A DNA stretch of 64,000 nucleotides from Diacronema lutheri (lineage: Eukaryota > Haptophyta > Pavlovophyceae > Pavlovales > Pavlovaceae), in the NCBI GenBank assembly GCA_019448385.1, contig JAGTXO010000005.1:310001-374000 (forward strand). The letters run 5' to 3'. Made by a program: the position numbers and the translations under genes. The notes under the pieces were generated by a model. The model ran no database searches. It was not told the DNA's origin and was given only the letters and a program-made list of their open reading frames with translations. Below, piece after piece: positions 36,681-45,971 of the stretch (positions are counted from its first letter, which is position 1; the number at the start of each line of letters is the position of its first letter).

Positions 36681-36714
36681 GCTACAACGCGCACTTTCTT
36701 TTTTTCTCACGCTG

Positions 36715-39168
36715 CTATGCAGGCCGCGGCGTCGCGCCGGGCGGCCAGCCCGGCGGCAGCGACGGGCGCGAGCGGCGGTCGACGATCGTCGCGCTCACGT
36801 CCTGCGCGGGCTGAAGGTATTCGAGGCGCGCAGATTGCATGTAGACATGCACGTAGAGCGCGAGCTGCGTCTTGGCGCGGACAAGGTGATCGTCGCGCAC
36901 GATTGGGTGCACGGACTGCAGCGCGACCGTGAGCTCGATCAGCCCGCGCGCGTAGTCGGGCTTGGGAAAGTTGGAGCCGAGCACGCTTACCCAGTCGTGC
37001 GGCGCGGCTGCGACGTACGTCTTGATCGAGTCGAGGAGCTGCGTGACCTGGTCGCCCGAGATGTGCGTGGGCAGCTGCGCCTTGAAGATGACCACCTGCG
37101 GCTTGGAGCGCTGCAAGTTGACGATCGCCATCCTGCGCAGCACGTAGTTTTGAATGCAGTGCTCCTCGCCGCCGAGCGAGATGAACCGTGTGCCAAGGAG
37201 GCCGATCTGCGAGACGATGCCCGCCTCGCATCCGTCGCGGCCGGCGCCCGAGTTGACCGCGACGATCCGATCGCCAATGTCGTATGGGCGCGATCCGAGC
37301 ACGAAGAGCATGCCGGCGAGCGTGTCGTAGGGCAGCCAGCCGAGCAGCACGGCGAAGGAGAGGAAGGAGGACGAAACGGGTACGACCCAGTCGCGCAGTG
37401 AGAAGCCCCACTCGACGAGGAAGATGCCGGCGAGGGCGAGGACGCTCGCCCAGATCGCGACAAGCCCGCGGTGCACGTGCTTGTTGAGCTGGTCGAAGGA
37501 CGCGACCGACGCGAAGACGAAGCGCTGCTCGCGGTAGACCGCCTCGACCGCCGCGCAGAAGTCGGTCTGGTTGACGTGCTGCGCGTGCAGCAGCGCTTCG
37601 AGGCTCGCCACCACCTCGCGCTCGAACGCGGCGCCGCGCCGGCGCGTCGCGAGCACGCACCAGCGCACGAGGCGCGCGCGCGGGATCGTGCCGCTCGGCC
37701 CGTCGCCCTCGACCGGCGCGCGCGGACCGCCCTCCTTGGCACGCAGGAGCTCAAATTCATACTCGTCGCGCAGTGATTCGAAGGCCTTGGCCGCGCGCGC
37801 GCTCGCCTCCTCGACGGACGCGGAGAAGCGGCCGTTCGTGCTCGTCAGCGCGCGCCGGAGCTGCGACACGTTGTCCGAGAGCGACGAGAACACCTCGGCG
37901 AACATAGAGTCCTCGTGCACGACGAGCTCGCCCGGTGGCGAGTGCGATGGCGGTGGCTGGGCGCGCTGCTTGTGCTCCCGTTGGCGATTGTCGTCCGTGC
38001 CGTGCGCCGTCGAGCCGCGCGCCTCGCTGCCGTGGAGGTGCAGCGAGCCGCGCAAGTATTCGCTGATGCCGTGCGCCGGCGCCGACGCGTGGCGCTCGCG
38101 CTGCGCCGCCGTCTCGCGCGCGCGTTGTCTGTGGTACGCGCGCGTGCGCGCGCCGCGGCCGGTCGCAAAGAGGAGGCGCATGCAGCGCATCGAGAGGAGC
38201 GCGGACGAGACGCGCTGTTGAAAGTGGCCGTCCTTGAGGTTGAGGAACGCCAGCTCCGCGGCCGCGTCGAGCAGCCAGCGCGTGAGCGCGAGCGCGGCGA
38301 GCCACAGGTTGAGGCCAAGTAGGAAGCGAACGCCTTGCACGCGCTTCCACGTGAGCGCCTCGGCCGTGCCGTCCGGCGCGCCAAAGTAGAGCATCGCGGT
38401 GACGCTCAGGTAGGCAAGCACTTCCGCCGGCCAGCCGTCGAACGCCGTGGCGACGATCGCGACGCGCGTCGGCAGCAGCTCGACGATCGCCGGGACGCGC
38501 ATGAAGGACATGACCACAGCGGCGAGCGCGCGGCCGAGGAGCGCCGCGTAGAGCGGCCGGCCGAGCCACACGTCGGGCTCTGCGCGGAGCGGCTCGTTGC
38601 GGTGCGCGATGAACGCGATGCACGACGGCACCAGGATCGCGAGCGTCCGGGCCATCTGCCGGACGGAGAACGCGCACGCCGAGACGGCGACGCGCACGCC
38701 GCTCGCGCCTGCCGCGCGCGCGTGCGCGCACAAGCTCGCCGCCGCAGCTCCGGTGGGCGGCGCATTGCCGTCGCTGCCGCCGCCAGACACGCCCTCGCCA
38801 GGCCCTCCGCGCGCATGGACGGGCTGCTCCTGCGCCTCGGCCTGCTCGACCTTGTCGAGCACGCGGTCGATGGCGAGCGAGCCTGTCGCGAGGCCCGTCG
38901 CGTCCTCGATAAAGCGGACGGACGCGAGCATGTCCACGGCGGCGAGCGCCTCCACGAGCGCGCCCTCGTGCGCGTCAAGCGCCTCGGGCGGCACAAGCCG
39001 CTCGACGTCGGCGCTCGAGACGCGCGGCGAGACTCGCTCCTGGTCCGGCGACCTGGGCGAGGTGGGCGGCAGCGCCGGCTGCTCAAGCGCACCCTCTGCG
39101 CTCCGCATCGGCAACGATTTCACTCGCGCGATCCGCACCTGCGAGATGTCCACCGCCGCGCTCGACAT
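36715..39168 (-). CDS. MscS-like mechanosensitive ion channel
   Basis: The gene encodes 817 residues. Several hydrophobic segments lie between residues 160 and 340 (for example FSVRQMARTLAILVPSCIAF and VQGVRFLLGLNLWLAALALT), then a long charged cytosolic region, then the MscS core near residues 560-700: VAIWASVLALAGIFLVEWGF, then FLSFAVLLGWLPYDTLAGML and FVLGSRPYDIGDRIVAV, followed by the beta domain IVSQIGLLGTRFISLGG and YVLRRMAIVNLQRS. The order resembles plant MSL-type plasma membrane channels, which open under membrane tension. An upstream in-frame ATG at 39267 overlaps the divergent gene, so the ATG at 39168 is preferred. Confidence 0.92.
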   Translation of the reverse strand: MSSAAVDISQVRIARVKSLPMRSAEGALEQPALPPTSPRSPDQERVSPRVSSADVERLVPPEALDAHEGALVEALAAVDMLASVRFIEDATGLATGSLAIDRVLDKVEQAEAQEQPVHARGGPGEGVSGGGSDGNAPPTGAAAASLCAHARAAGASGVRVAVSACAFSVRQMARTLAILVPSCIAFIAHRNEPLRAEPDVWLGRPLYAALLGRALAAVVMSFMRVPAIVELLPTRVAIVATAFDGWPAEVLAYLSVTAMLYFGAPDGTAEALTWKRVQGVRFLLGLNLWLAALALTRWLLDAAAELAFLNLKDGHFQQRVSSALLSMRCMRLLFATGRGARTRAYHRQRARETAAQRERHASAPAHGISEYLRGSLHLHGSEARGSTAHGTDDNRQREHKQRAQPPPSHSPPGELVVHEDSMFAEVFSSLSDNVSQLRRALTSTNGRFSASVEEASARAAKAFESLRDEYEFELLRAKEGGPRAPVEGDGPSGTIPRARLVRWCVLATRRRGAAFEREVVASLEALLHAQHVNQTDFCAAVEAVYREQRFVFASVASFDQLNKHVHRGLVAIWASVLALAGIFLVEWGFSLRDWVVPVSSSFLSFAVLLGWLPYDTLAGMLFVLGSRPYDIGDRIVAVNSGAGRDGCEAGIVSQIGLLGTRFISLGGEEHCIQNYVLRRMAIVNLQRSKPQVVIFKAQLPTHISGDQVTQLLDSIKTYVAAAPHDWVSVLGSNFPKPDYARGLIELTVALQSVHPIVRDDHLVRAKTQLALYVHVYMQSARLEYLQPAQDVSATIVDRRSRPSLPPGWPPGATPRPA

Positions 39169-39232
39169 CGCCCCGCGCAACCCGGCGGGCCCCTTCAAGC
39201 CCTCCTCGTCGTAAAAGTAAAAGCGAGTGAGT

Positions 39233-40807
39233 ATGGGTAGTGGTGCCCTGTCCGTTGGACCCAGCATGGCGCACTCGTCGATGCACAAGCGCTCGGAGCG
39301 CGAGGACGGGCCGCTCGACGTACTCCTGCGCAAGTACGGCGTCGAGCCCTTTGTCGACGCGCAGCTCGCCAATGTCGACGAAACGACGGCGCGCGACCTG
39401 CGCGAGTTGCGCGCGCGCAAGCTCGCGGCGGTGCGCTCGGAGGATTTCGAGTACGCGAGCCAGCTCAAGCGCGCCGACGAGCAGCTGCAGCAGCTGGGCG
39501 CGGAGATCCTGCGACTCGATAACGAGCGTATCGCTGCAATTGCGTGCGAGGAATACGACGAGGCGAAGGCGCTCCGAGTGCGCCTCACGTGGCTGCAGCG
39601 CGACGCGGCGAGGCGCAACGCGCTCGCGATCGCCGCGAGCGGCGACCCAACCCCCGTCTCGCTGCAGCCGCCTGAGGGGCCCGACGGCGAGGGCGCGGAT
39701 GCGGAGCTGCTGCTCGCGAGTAATTTTACGCCCGCAGACGCCGCGCTCGCCGAACCGCTCGTGGGTGCATTTGGCGCGCGGATCGCGACGGCTGCATTTT
39801 CCGACCACTGGCGCGCGCGCACAGCCGCGCTCGGCCACATCGCGGCGGCCTTTGACGAGGCGCTCGTGCCGCCGCCGTCAGCGCTCTTGGCTCGCACGCT
39901 CGCCGTGCCGATCGCACGCGCGCTCGCCGCCGCTCCCGTGCCGCCGCACGCGGTCGCCGCAGCCGCGGCCGCGGTGCGCGCGCTTGCGAGTGCGGGCGCG
40001 GCGAGCGGCGATGCGGCCGACGAGCTGGTCGCGGCGCCGCACATGCTCGGCGCGCTCGTCGCGCGCGCGGCCGACTCGAACGCGACCACGCGCGAGGCCG
40101 TACGAGCCGCGTGCGTGGCGCTCGTCGAGCATCCGATGCTCGACGCGCCGCTCGCCCTGCCGACCGTGCACGCGCTCTGCGACCCGCCGCGCGCAAGCCA
40201 GCCATGGCGCTGCTCCGCGCTCAGCTTGCAATTGCTGCGCATTGTCGTTTGGCGATGCCAGCCAGCGGACGGCGCCGCGCCGCCCGAGCTGCCGATCGAC
40301 GCGCTCGTCGGCACGATCAGCGAGGGCCTGCGCCACGCGCACGCGGACGTGCGCGCCGCAGCCATCGACGCGGCCGCCGCCCTGTCCTTGCTCTCGGTCG
40401 GCGCTTTCGCGCGCATCCGCGAGCGCGCGCCGCTTTCACTGGCGCAGCCGCTGGCGGAAGCGTGCGACCTCGCGGCGAGAAGCGCCATGGCGCAGCGCGC
40501 GCGCACGCTCGACGCGGCAGACACGAGCGTGGGCGGCGTGGGCGGCGGCGGCTCAGTGCTGACCTCGCCGCGCGAGGCCTCGCTGAGCCGTCCGACGAGC
40601 GGCCATGCTGCGGTGCCGCAGCTCGAGCCTGGCGCGGCCGATGAGGCGGCGAGACGGGGGCGGGCCGCGACGGCCATCCAATCGCGCGTGCGCGGTCAGA
40701 CCGTACGCAGGTTCGGTGGGCCGATGGCAATTCTGGCCCATCGCGAGGCGCCTGTGCAGGAGCCGCTGGCCTTGGCGCAGCGAGACACGACCCAGCAAGG
40801 CGCATAG
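39233..40807 (+). CDS. CEP104/FAP256-like flagellar tip protein
   Basis: The gene encodes 524 residues. Residues about 45-130 form UVR-like helical hairpins (RKLAAVRSEDFEYASQLKRA and IAAIACEEYDEAKALRVRLT), as in CEP104. Residues about 170-430 form a TOG-like HEAT array beginning GARIATAAFSDHWRARTAAL. An IQ motif (RAATAIQSRVRGQTVRR) is near residue 480. CEP104 and its Chlamydomonas homologue FAP256 bind microtubule plus ends at the ciliary tip. The N-terminal jelly-roll and C-terminal zinc fingers of animal CEP104 are not seen, so this could be a shortened relative. It diverges from the MscS gene across 64 bp. Confidence 0.75.
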   Translation: MGSGALSVGPSMAHSSMHKRSEREDGPLDVLLRKYGVEPFVDAQLANVDETTARDLRELRARKLAAVRSEDFEYASQLKRADEQLQQLGAEILRLDNERIAAIACEEYDEAKALRVRLTWLQRDAARRNALAIAASGDPTPVSLQPPEGPDGEGADAELLLASNFTPADAALAEPLVGAFGARIATAAFSDHWRARTAALGHIAAAFDEALVPPPSALLARTLAVPIARALAAAPVPPHAVAAAAAAVRALASAGAASGDAADELVAAPHMLGALVARAADSNATTREAVRAACVALVEHPMLDAPLALPTVHALCDPPRASQPWRCSALSLQLLRIVVWRCQPADGAAPPELPIDALVGTISEGLRHAHADVRAAAIDAAAALSLLSVGAFARIRERAPLSLAQPLAEACDLAARSAMAQRARTLDAADTSVGGVGGGGSVLTSPREASLSRPTSGHAAVPQLEPGAADEAARRGRAATAIQSRVRGQTVRRFGGPMAILAHREAPVQEPLALAQRDTTQQGA

Positions 40808-41012
40808 GCACCTGCCACTTGCAGACGTCACGGACGCGCAGAATGACCAGGAACGCGCAGACGGGCGCGCAGCCGATACTGCAGCGCTCGCCGCCCCCGT
40901 CGCTCAGACCACCCCTGCGGCGCGCGTCAGCGTGGCCCGCAGCGCCGCCACAACGCGGCGCGGTTCACACGACAGCAAGGCGTCGCGCGCCCGCCGGCAT
41001 GTGTCGTGTCGT

Positions 41013-41600
41013 TCAGCTCAGCGTCGTGACAGGCCCGGGCATGACGGGGATGTCCTTCTTCGGGTTGTACTTGACGTCGCCGCGGTTCTCCGTGTTGTTC
41101 TTCGCGCGGAAGACGTACGGCAGCGGCGTAAGCGTCTCGATGCCCTTCTTCGGCTTCACCACCATCAGCGGCCGCGGGCCCTCCGGCTGCCGCTTGAGCG
41201 CCTTGAGGTCGATGGGCTCGCCCGCCTCCTTGAGCGCCTTCTTCTTGGCGTCGTTCTCCGCGCACCGGCGGAGGTGCTGTGCGTCGCAGTTCGACTTGCG
41301 CACGTGCTCGAGGCGCACGTGGATGCGCTTCTTGATCTGGCGCTGGCGGTGGAGCTTGTTCACCTCGACGCCGACCGCGCGCTTCGTGATGTTCCACACG
41401 ACGCCCGTGCGGCCGTGGTAGAACCTGAACGGCATACCCTTGTGCTGCGCGGGGTTGGCGACAATGTCGACGCGCTCGCCAACCTTGAAGATGCGCATGT
41501 ACGTCGACAGCCCGATCACGCCCTTCTGGCGGAAGCCCCGCGAGAAGAGGTCGCGGGTGCCCGCCCGCTGGCCCATCGACCTCTGCCGCGTGTTGCCCAT
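41013..41600 (-). CDS. RPL21: 60S ribosomal protein L21 (eL21)
   Basis: The gene encodes 195 residues. GTRDLFSRGFRQKGVIGLST, then YMRIFKVGERVDIVANPAQH, KGMPFRFYHGRTGVVWNITK and KRIHVRLEHVRKSNCDAQHL are eL21 throughout. The family is usually about 160 residues; the extra length is a C-terminal tail (NNTENRGDVKYNPKKDIPVM). Unlike most ribosomal protein genes it seems to have no intron. It diverges from the kringle gene across 143 bp. Confidence 0.98.
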   Translation of the reverse strand: MGNTRQRSMGQRAGTRDLFSRGFRQKGVIGLSTYMRIFKVGERVDIVANPAQHKGMPFRFYHGRTGVVWNITKRAVGVEVNKLHRQRQIKKRIHVRLEHVRKSNCDAQHLRRCAENDAKKKALKEAGEPIDLKALKRQPEGPRPLMVVKPKKGIETLTPLPYVFRAKNNTENRGDVKYNPKKDIPVMPGPVTTLS

Positions 41601-41743
41601 GCTGCCTGCCCTTCAGAGCACGTAGCGGGGTCCGGAAAGTCCGGAGATAGCCCCCTTGCCCGCAGTGTTTTTTCAAAGGCGGGCACTCGACCGGCGACGG
41701 CAACGGTGCCGCGAAATCCGGCGCGGCACGAGCCGCGGCGCGG

Positions 41744-44159
41744 ATGGGGCGCAAGAGGCGTGCGAGGGCGCTCGCCGCGGGCGGCGCGGCCTGCGCGGCT
41801 CTCGCGCTGCTCGCCCTGTGGCCGCCCCGCGCGCCCGAGGCGGCCGTCGACTACGAGTGCTACACGGCGACAGATCGCGGCGATTACCACGGCCGCGTGA
41901 ACACGACGCGCGGCGGGCACGCGTGCGAGGCGTGGCCGACGACATTCGCGCCGTACGCGGGGCACAACTTTTGCCGCAGGCCCGCGCTCGTCAACGTCAA
42001 CTGTGCCTGGTGCTTCACGAACGTTGCGACGCGCGCATGGGAGTGCTGCAGGCTGCCGCCGCCGAGCGCCGAGTGCGCCGCGCGCGTCGACGAGCGCGAC
42101 GTGCCGCGCGAGCTCAGCCCTGCGCCGCTCGCGCCGCTCGCGCCCGCGCCGTCCGGCCGGACGGCTCCGGCGCCATCCTCGCCTCCGCCGTCCGCGAGCA
42201 TGCCGCGCATCGTCCCGCTCGCGCGCCGTCCGCCGTCCGAGCCGCCATCCGAGCTCGAGTGCTTCAGCGCGTCCGACGGCTCCGACTACCGGGGCCACGT
42301 CAGCCGCACGGCGTGGGGCTCCCCGTGCCAGCGTTGGGACAAGCAGGCGCCGCACATTCACCAGTTCATCCCGTCGAGCTACCCGGGCGCTGGCCTAGAG
42401 GCCAACTATTGCCGACGGCCGGGCGGGCAGGGGCCGCACTGCGCGTGGTGTTTCGTCGAGTCCGGCGCGAGCTCTGGCAACGGCTACGACTGCTGCGACA
42501 TTGGTGCGGCCCACGCGACGCGCCGCGACGTGCGCGCCGCGGGCGCGCCATGCCCTGCGCTCACGCGGCCAACCCTCGCTGCGGCGCCGCCCGCCCTCGG
42601 CACGCGCTCGCTCAGGCCAGCCGCAGCCCCGATGCGTGCGCCATGCGAGTTCGGCCCGGTGGCCGCCGCCCGCGCCGCCGCCGTCGCCGTCGCCGGCCGC
42701 GTCGTCGCGCGCGCCGGCGATACGCCCGTTCGAGATCCCGTCGGCGAAGGGTGACTTTTGCCACGTGCAGCACGACAGCTCCGACTACCGCGGCAAGGTC
42801 AACGTAACGGTGTGGGGCTTCCGCTGCCAACGATGGGACGCGCAGGCGCCACACCAGCACTCCTTCTACCCGTGGCGCTACCCGGACGACGGCCTCGACG
42901 CCAACTATTGCCGACGGCCGGGCGGGCAGGGGCCGCACTGCGCGTGGTGTTTCGTCGAGTCCGGCTCGCGCTGGCACCACTCGCCAACGGACTGCTGCGA
43001 CGTGGGCGAGCCGCAGGTTTCGTGCGAGCCGCGCCCGCCGCCCGCGCCGCCGCCGCCACGACCGCCGCCGAGGCCGCCGCCGCGCCCGCCGCCGCCGCCA
43101 AGGCCGCCGCCGCGCCCGCCGCCGCCCTCGCCGCCTCCGCCGCCGCACGCCCCGCCGCCGCCGCACCCGCCACCGCCTCCCTCGCCGCCCGCTCCACCGC
43201 CTCCCTTGCGCCCGCCGCCGCCGAGCCCACCGCCGAGCCCACCGCCGCACCCGCCGCCGCCGCCGAGCCCGCCGCCGCGCCCGCCGCCGCGCCCGCCGCC
43301 ACGGCCGCCGCCCTCGCGCCCGCCGCCCTCGCCACCCTCGCCGCCTCCGCCCTTGCCGCCGCCGAGCCCGCTGCCGCCTCTGCCACCGCCGCCGCTGCCG
43401 CCGCCAAGCCCGATGCCCAGCGCGCCGCCGCATTTCCCGCCAAAACGGCCGCCGCCCGCGCTCCCGCCGCCTCCGCCGCCGAAGCGCTCGCCTCCGTCGA
43501 GCCCGCCGGTGCCACCGCCACCATTGCCCTCCTCGCCGCCGCCGCCCTCGCCAAGCCCTGCGCCGCCGCCCGTGCCGCCGCTGCCCTCTCCGCCGCCGTC
43601 TCCGCCCCCACCCGCGCCGCCCCCGCCCCCGCCCGCACCGCCGCCGCCTCCGCCCGCACCGCCCCCGCCCGCACCGCCTCCGCCGCCCTACCCCGTCGGC
43701 GTCCCTTTCCCGCCGAGCCCGCCCTCGCGCCCTCCGAGCCCATCGCCCCGTCGGCGCTCGCCGCCCTCGCCGCCGCCGCCGCCGCCTGCCGCCTTCGCGC
43801 CGCCGCCGCCGCACGGCGGCGCGCGCGCCGGCCGCTCCGCCTCGCCACCGCCATTTTTTTTCGACCTCTCGCCGCCATCGTCGCCCACCGGCGCCGACGC
43901 GCACGCGCGCGTGCCGCCGGCACGGCCGTCGCCGAGGCCCTTTTCGCCGCCGCCGTGGGGCTTCGCGTTTGCTCCGCCGCCCAGCGGCGCGCGCGCCCTC
44001 GGCGCGGAGCTGGACGCGCGCGCGCTGCGCGCGCGCGAGAGCCTGGTGCCGCTTGGCATCCGCGACGCGTCGCTCGCCGCCGCCGCCGCCCTGTGCGCTG
44101 CGTGTGCAGCCGCAGCCGCGTGGCGGTGGCGAAGACGAGCGGGCGCACGTCTGCTGTGA
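41744..44159 (+). CDS. Membrane protein with three kringle domains and a long polyproline stalk
   Basis: Two exons (41744-42658 and 42735-44159) give 779 residues. A signal sequence (AAGGAACAALALLALW) precedes three kringle-like domains at about residues 38-105, 170-255 and 312-395, recognised by CYTATDRGDYHGRV, DGSDYRGHVSRTAWGSPCQR and DSSDYRGKVNVTVWGFRCQR, with YCRRPGGQGPHCAWCFVE in domains 2 and 3. About 280 residues of PPPxPPP stalk follow, then a C-terminal transmembrane helix (ASLAAAAALCAACAAAAAW) and a basic tail. The 76-bp intron (GTGGCC...GAG) is needed because domain 3 is in another frame. Kringles bind proteins or glycans, so a cell-surface adhesion or matrix role is likely. The stalk is a potential substrate for the GT77 enzymes in this window. 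Confidence 0.85.
43025..43960 (+). repeat. Polyproline-coding low-complexity tract
   Basis: About 900 bp of ccgccgccc-type sequence encode the proline stalk of the kringle protein. All forward frames stay open, and alternative frames read poly-Ala or poly-Arg; only the Pro frame connects to the kringles and the transmembrane helix. Confidence 0.9.
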
Positions 44160-44189
44160 GATGCTCTGCTGTCAGACACTCGGGCGCGT

Positions 44190-44579
44190 CTACTGCTCGC
44201 CCATCAGCAGATTGTATATGTCGAGCGCTGAGCCCGACAGGTAGGCTTGCAGCCCTGCGCAGACCACCGCGAAGAAGGTTCCCAGGAGCGAGAGCACGAG
44301 CGAGCCGGTCTCGATCATCTCGCCGTGGTGGAGGAGGAACGGAATGCCCAGCACGTTGGTGAAGAAGAAAGAGGTTGCGAATTCTGTCCAGTGCAGCCCG
44401 CTCCGGTCCGTGCTCCCGCCCTTGAGGATCGCAAACATGAAGATGGGCACGGGCACGCACATGTACCCGAGTAGCACGAGCATCGGCCACCAATTGTCGT
44501 AGATGGCGCAGGCAAAGATGTGCAAAAAGATGGAGCACACGGCGAGGAAGGAGAGGCCGATCAGCTGGCTGACGTTCAT
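44190..44579 (-). CDS. Vps55/LEPROT family endosomal membrane protein
   Basis: The gene encodes 129 residues with four transmembrane helices. [20 protein letters not shown], then [20 protein letters not shown], then [20 protein letters not shown] and [20 protein letters not shown] match Vps55 (yeast) and LEPROT (animals) along the whole length. The family acts with Vps68 in late-endosome-to-vacuole transport. It starts 150 bp from the divergent proteasome gene and ends 30 bp from the kringle gene. Confidence 0.95.
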   Translation of the reverse strand: MNVSQLIGLSFLAVCSIFLHIFACAIYDNWWPMLVLLGYMCVPVPIFMFAILKGGSTDRSGLHWTEFATSFFFTNVLGIPFLLHHGEMIETGSLVLSLLGTFFAVVCAGLQAYLSGSALDIYNLLMGEQ

Positions 44580-44729
44580 CTCGCCGTGTCGCGCGCGCCC
44601 CACCCGTCGCTCGACCCTTGACGGACACACACGATGGCCGCCGTGCGGGGCGGGGCCTCGAAACTCTACGAAAAAGGACCCTGGGAAAATCCGCGAGCAG
44701 CGCGCTCTCGAGCGGCAAGGCGCCGCGCC

Positions 44730-45630
44730 ATGTCGTCCGCGCGCTACGACCGGTGAGCGCGGCGGGAGGAGGCGCGCCCGGCGCGGGCTCGAGCGCGGGC
44801 GCGGCTTGCGTCTGACGCACCGCTTCGACAACGGCACGGTGCTCCGCGCACCTCGCGCGGACGCGCGCCCTGTCCTCGCCGCCGCCGCACCGCGCAGCGC
44901 GATCACCGTCTTCTCGCCAGATGGGCACCTCTTCCAGGTGGAGTACGCGATGGAGGCCGTGCAGAAGGGCACGACCGCCGTCGGCATCCGCGGCAAGGAC
45001 CAGATCGTGATCGGCGTCGAGAAGAAGTCGACCGCAAAGCTGCAGGACCCGCGCACGATCCGCAAGATCCACCAGCTCGACGACACGATCTGCCTGTCGT
45101 TTGCGGGGCTCACCGCCGACGCGCGCGTGCTCATCAACCGCGCGCGCGTCGAGTGTCAGAGCTACCGGCTCACGCTCGAGGACTCGCCGTCCGTCGAGTA
45201 CATCGCGCGCTTCGTCGCGGGCATCCAGCAGCGGTACACGCAGAGGCCAGGCGTGCGTCCGTTCGGCATCTCGCTGCTCATCTGCGGCTTTGATAAGACG
45301 GGCGAGCCTCAGCTCTACCAGACCGATCCATCCGGCACGTACTCGGCGTGGAAGGCGACGGCGACGGGCAAGCAGGGCAAGAACGTGCGGGAGTTCCTCG
45401 AGAAGAAGTACGACGAGGGCGTGGCTGACCCCGTCAAGCTGACGATCAAAGCGCTGCTCGAGGTCGTCGAGTCGGGCAGCAAGAACATCGAGGTCGCCGT
45501 GATGACGCGCGGCAAGACGCTGCGCATCCTCACGGACGAGGAGGTCGCCGCGCAGGTCGCGGTGATTGAGGCGGAGCAGGCGGCGGATGAAGCGTCAGCG
45601 GCGAGACCCGCGGCCGCGGGGGGCAACTGA
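44730..45630 (+). CDS. PSMA7: 20S proteasome alpha-4 subunit (PSMA7-type)
   Basis: Two exons (44730-44752 and 44898-45630) give 251 residues. The 23-nt first exon encodes MSSARYD plus two bases of Arg; joined to exon 2 it yields [20 protein letters not shown], the N-terminal alpha-subunit signature. [40 protein letters not shown] and [13 protein letters not shown] follow as in the alpha-4 subunit. Length equals the family norm. The 145-bp intron is GTGAGC...CAG. It is part of the outer ring of the 20S core particle. Confidence 0.97.
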
Positions 45631-45971
45631 GCGCGCCGCGCGAGCGGCCGGCAGCGCGGCAGCGTGGCGCGTTTGAGCGCGGTTCATGGCAACTGCCGAG
45701 CGCTCTGCAAGCCGAGTCCACCACTCCGCGTCGGTCGCCGGCAAGTGCGCGTGGCCGGGGGGCGCGGCGCGCTCGGCGGGGGCTGCGGGGCCGTGAGGGA
45801 CGCGTAGACCGAAAGGCCCTGCAGCCCCCGCCGAGCGCGGGGCGGCAGATGAGCAGCGACCTGCGTGGGCGACCTGCGCACGGTTGTCCTCTGGGCCCCA
45901 GTCACTGACGCTGACACTCACTGGCAGTCCGTCCATGCCCGCTGGGCGGTCCGCGTTTCTTGGGACGCGCC
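45631..45971. other. Spacer containing a long GC hairpin
   Basis: Between the proteasome and AAA genes lies an inverted repeat at 45768-45839: cgcgctcggcgggggctgc plus ggggcc on the left pairs with ggccc plus gcagcccccgccgagcgcg on the right around a 22-nt loop, with one small bulge. It could be a transcription terminator, a small-RNA precursor or a folded 5' UTR element. Nothing else is recognised here. Confidence 0.6.

Noticed and set aside
39268-40677. Upstream extension of the MscS frame by about 470 codons
   Set aside because: It is antisense to the CEP104-like gene and has no membrane or conserved segment.
42758-44362. Ala-rich plus-strand frame across the polyproline tract
   Set aside because: It is the shifted reading of ccgccg repeats; the proline frame connects to the kringles and the transmembrane helix.
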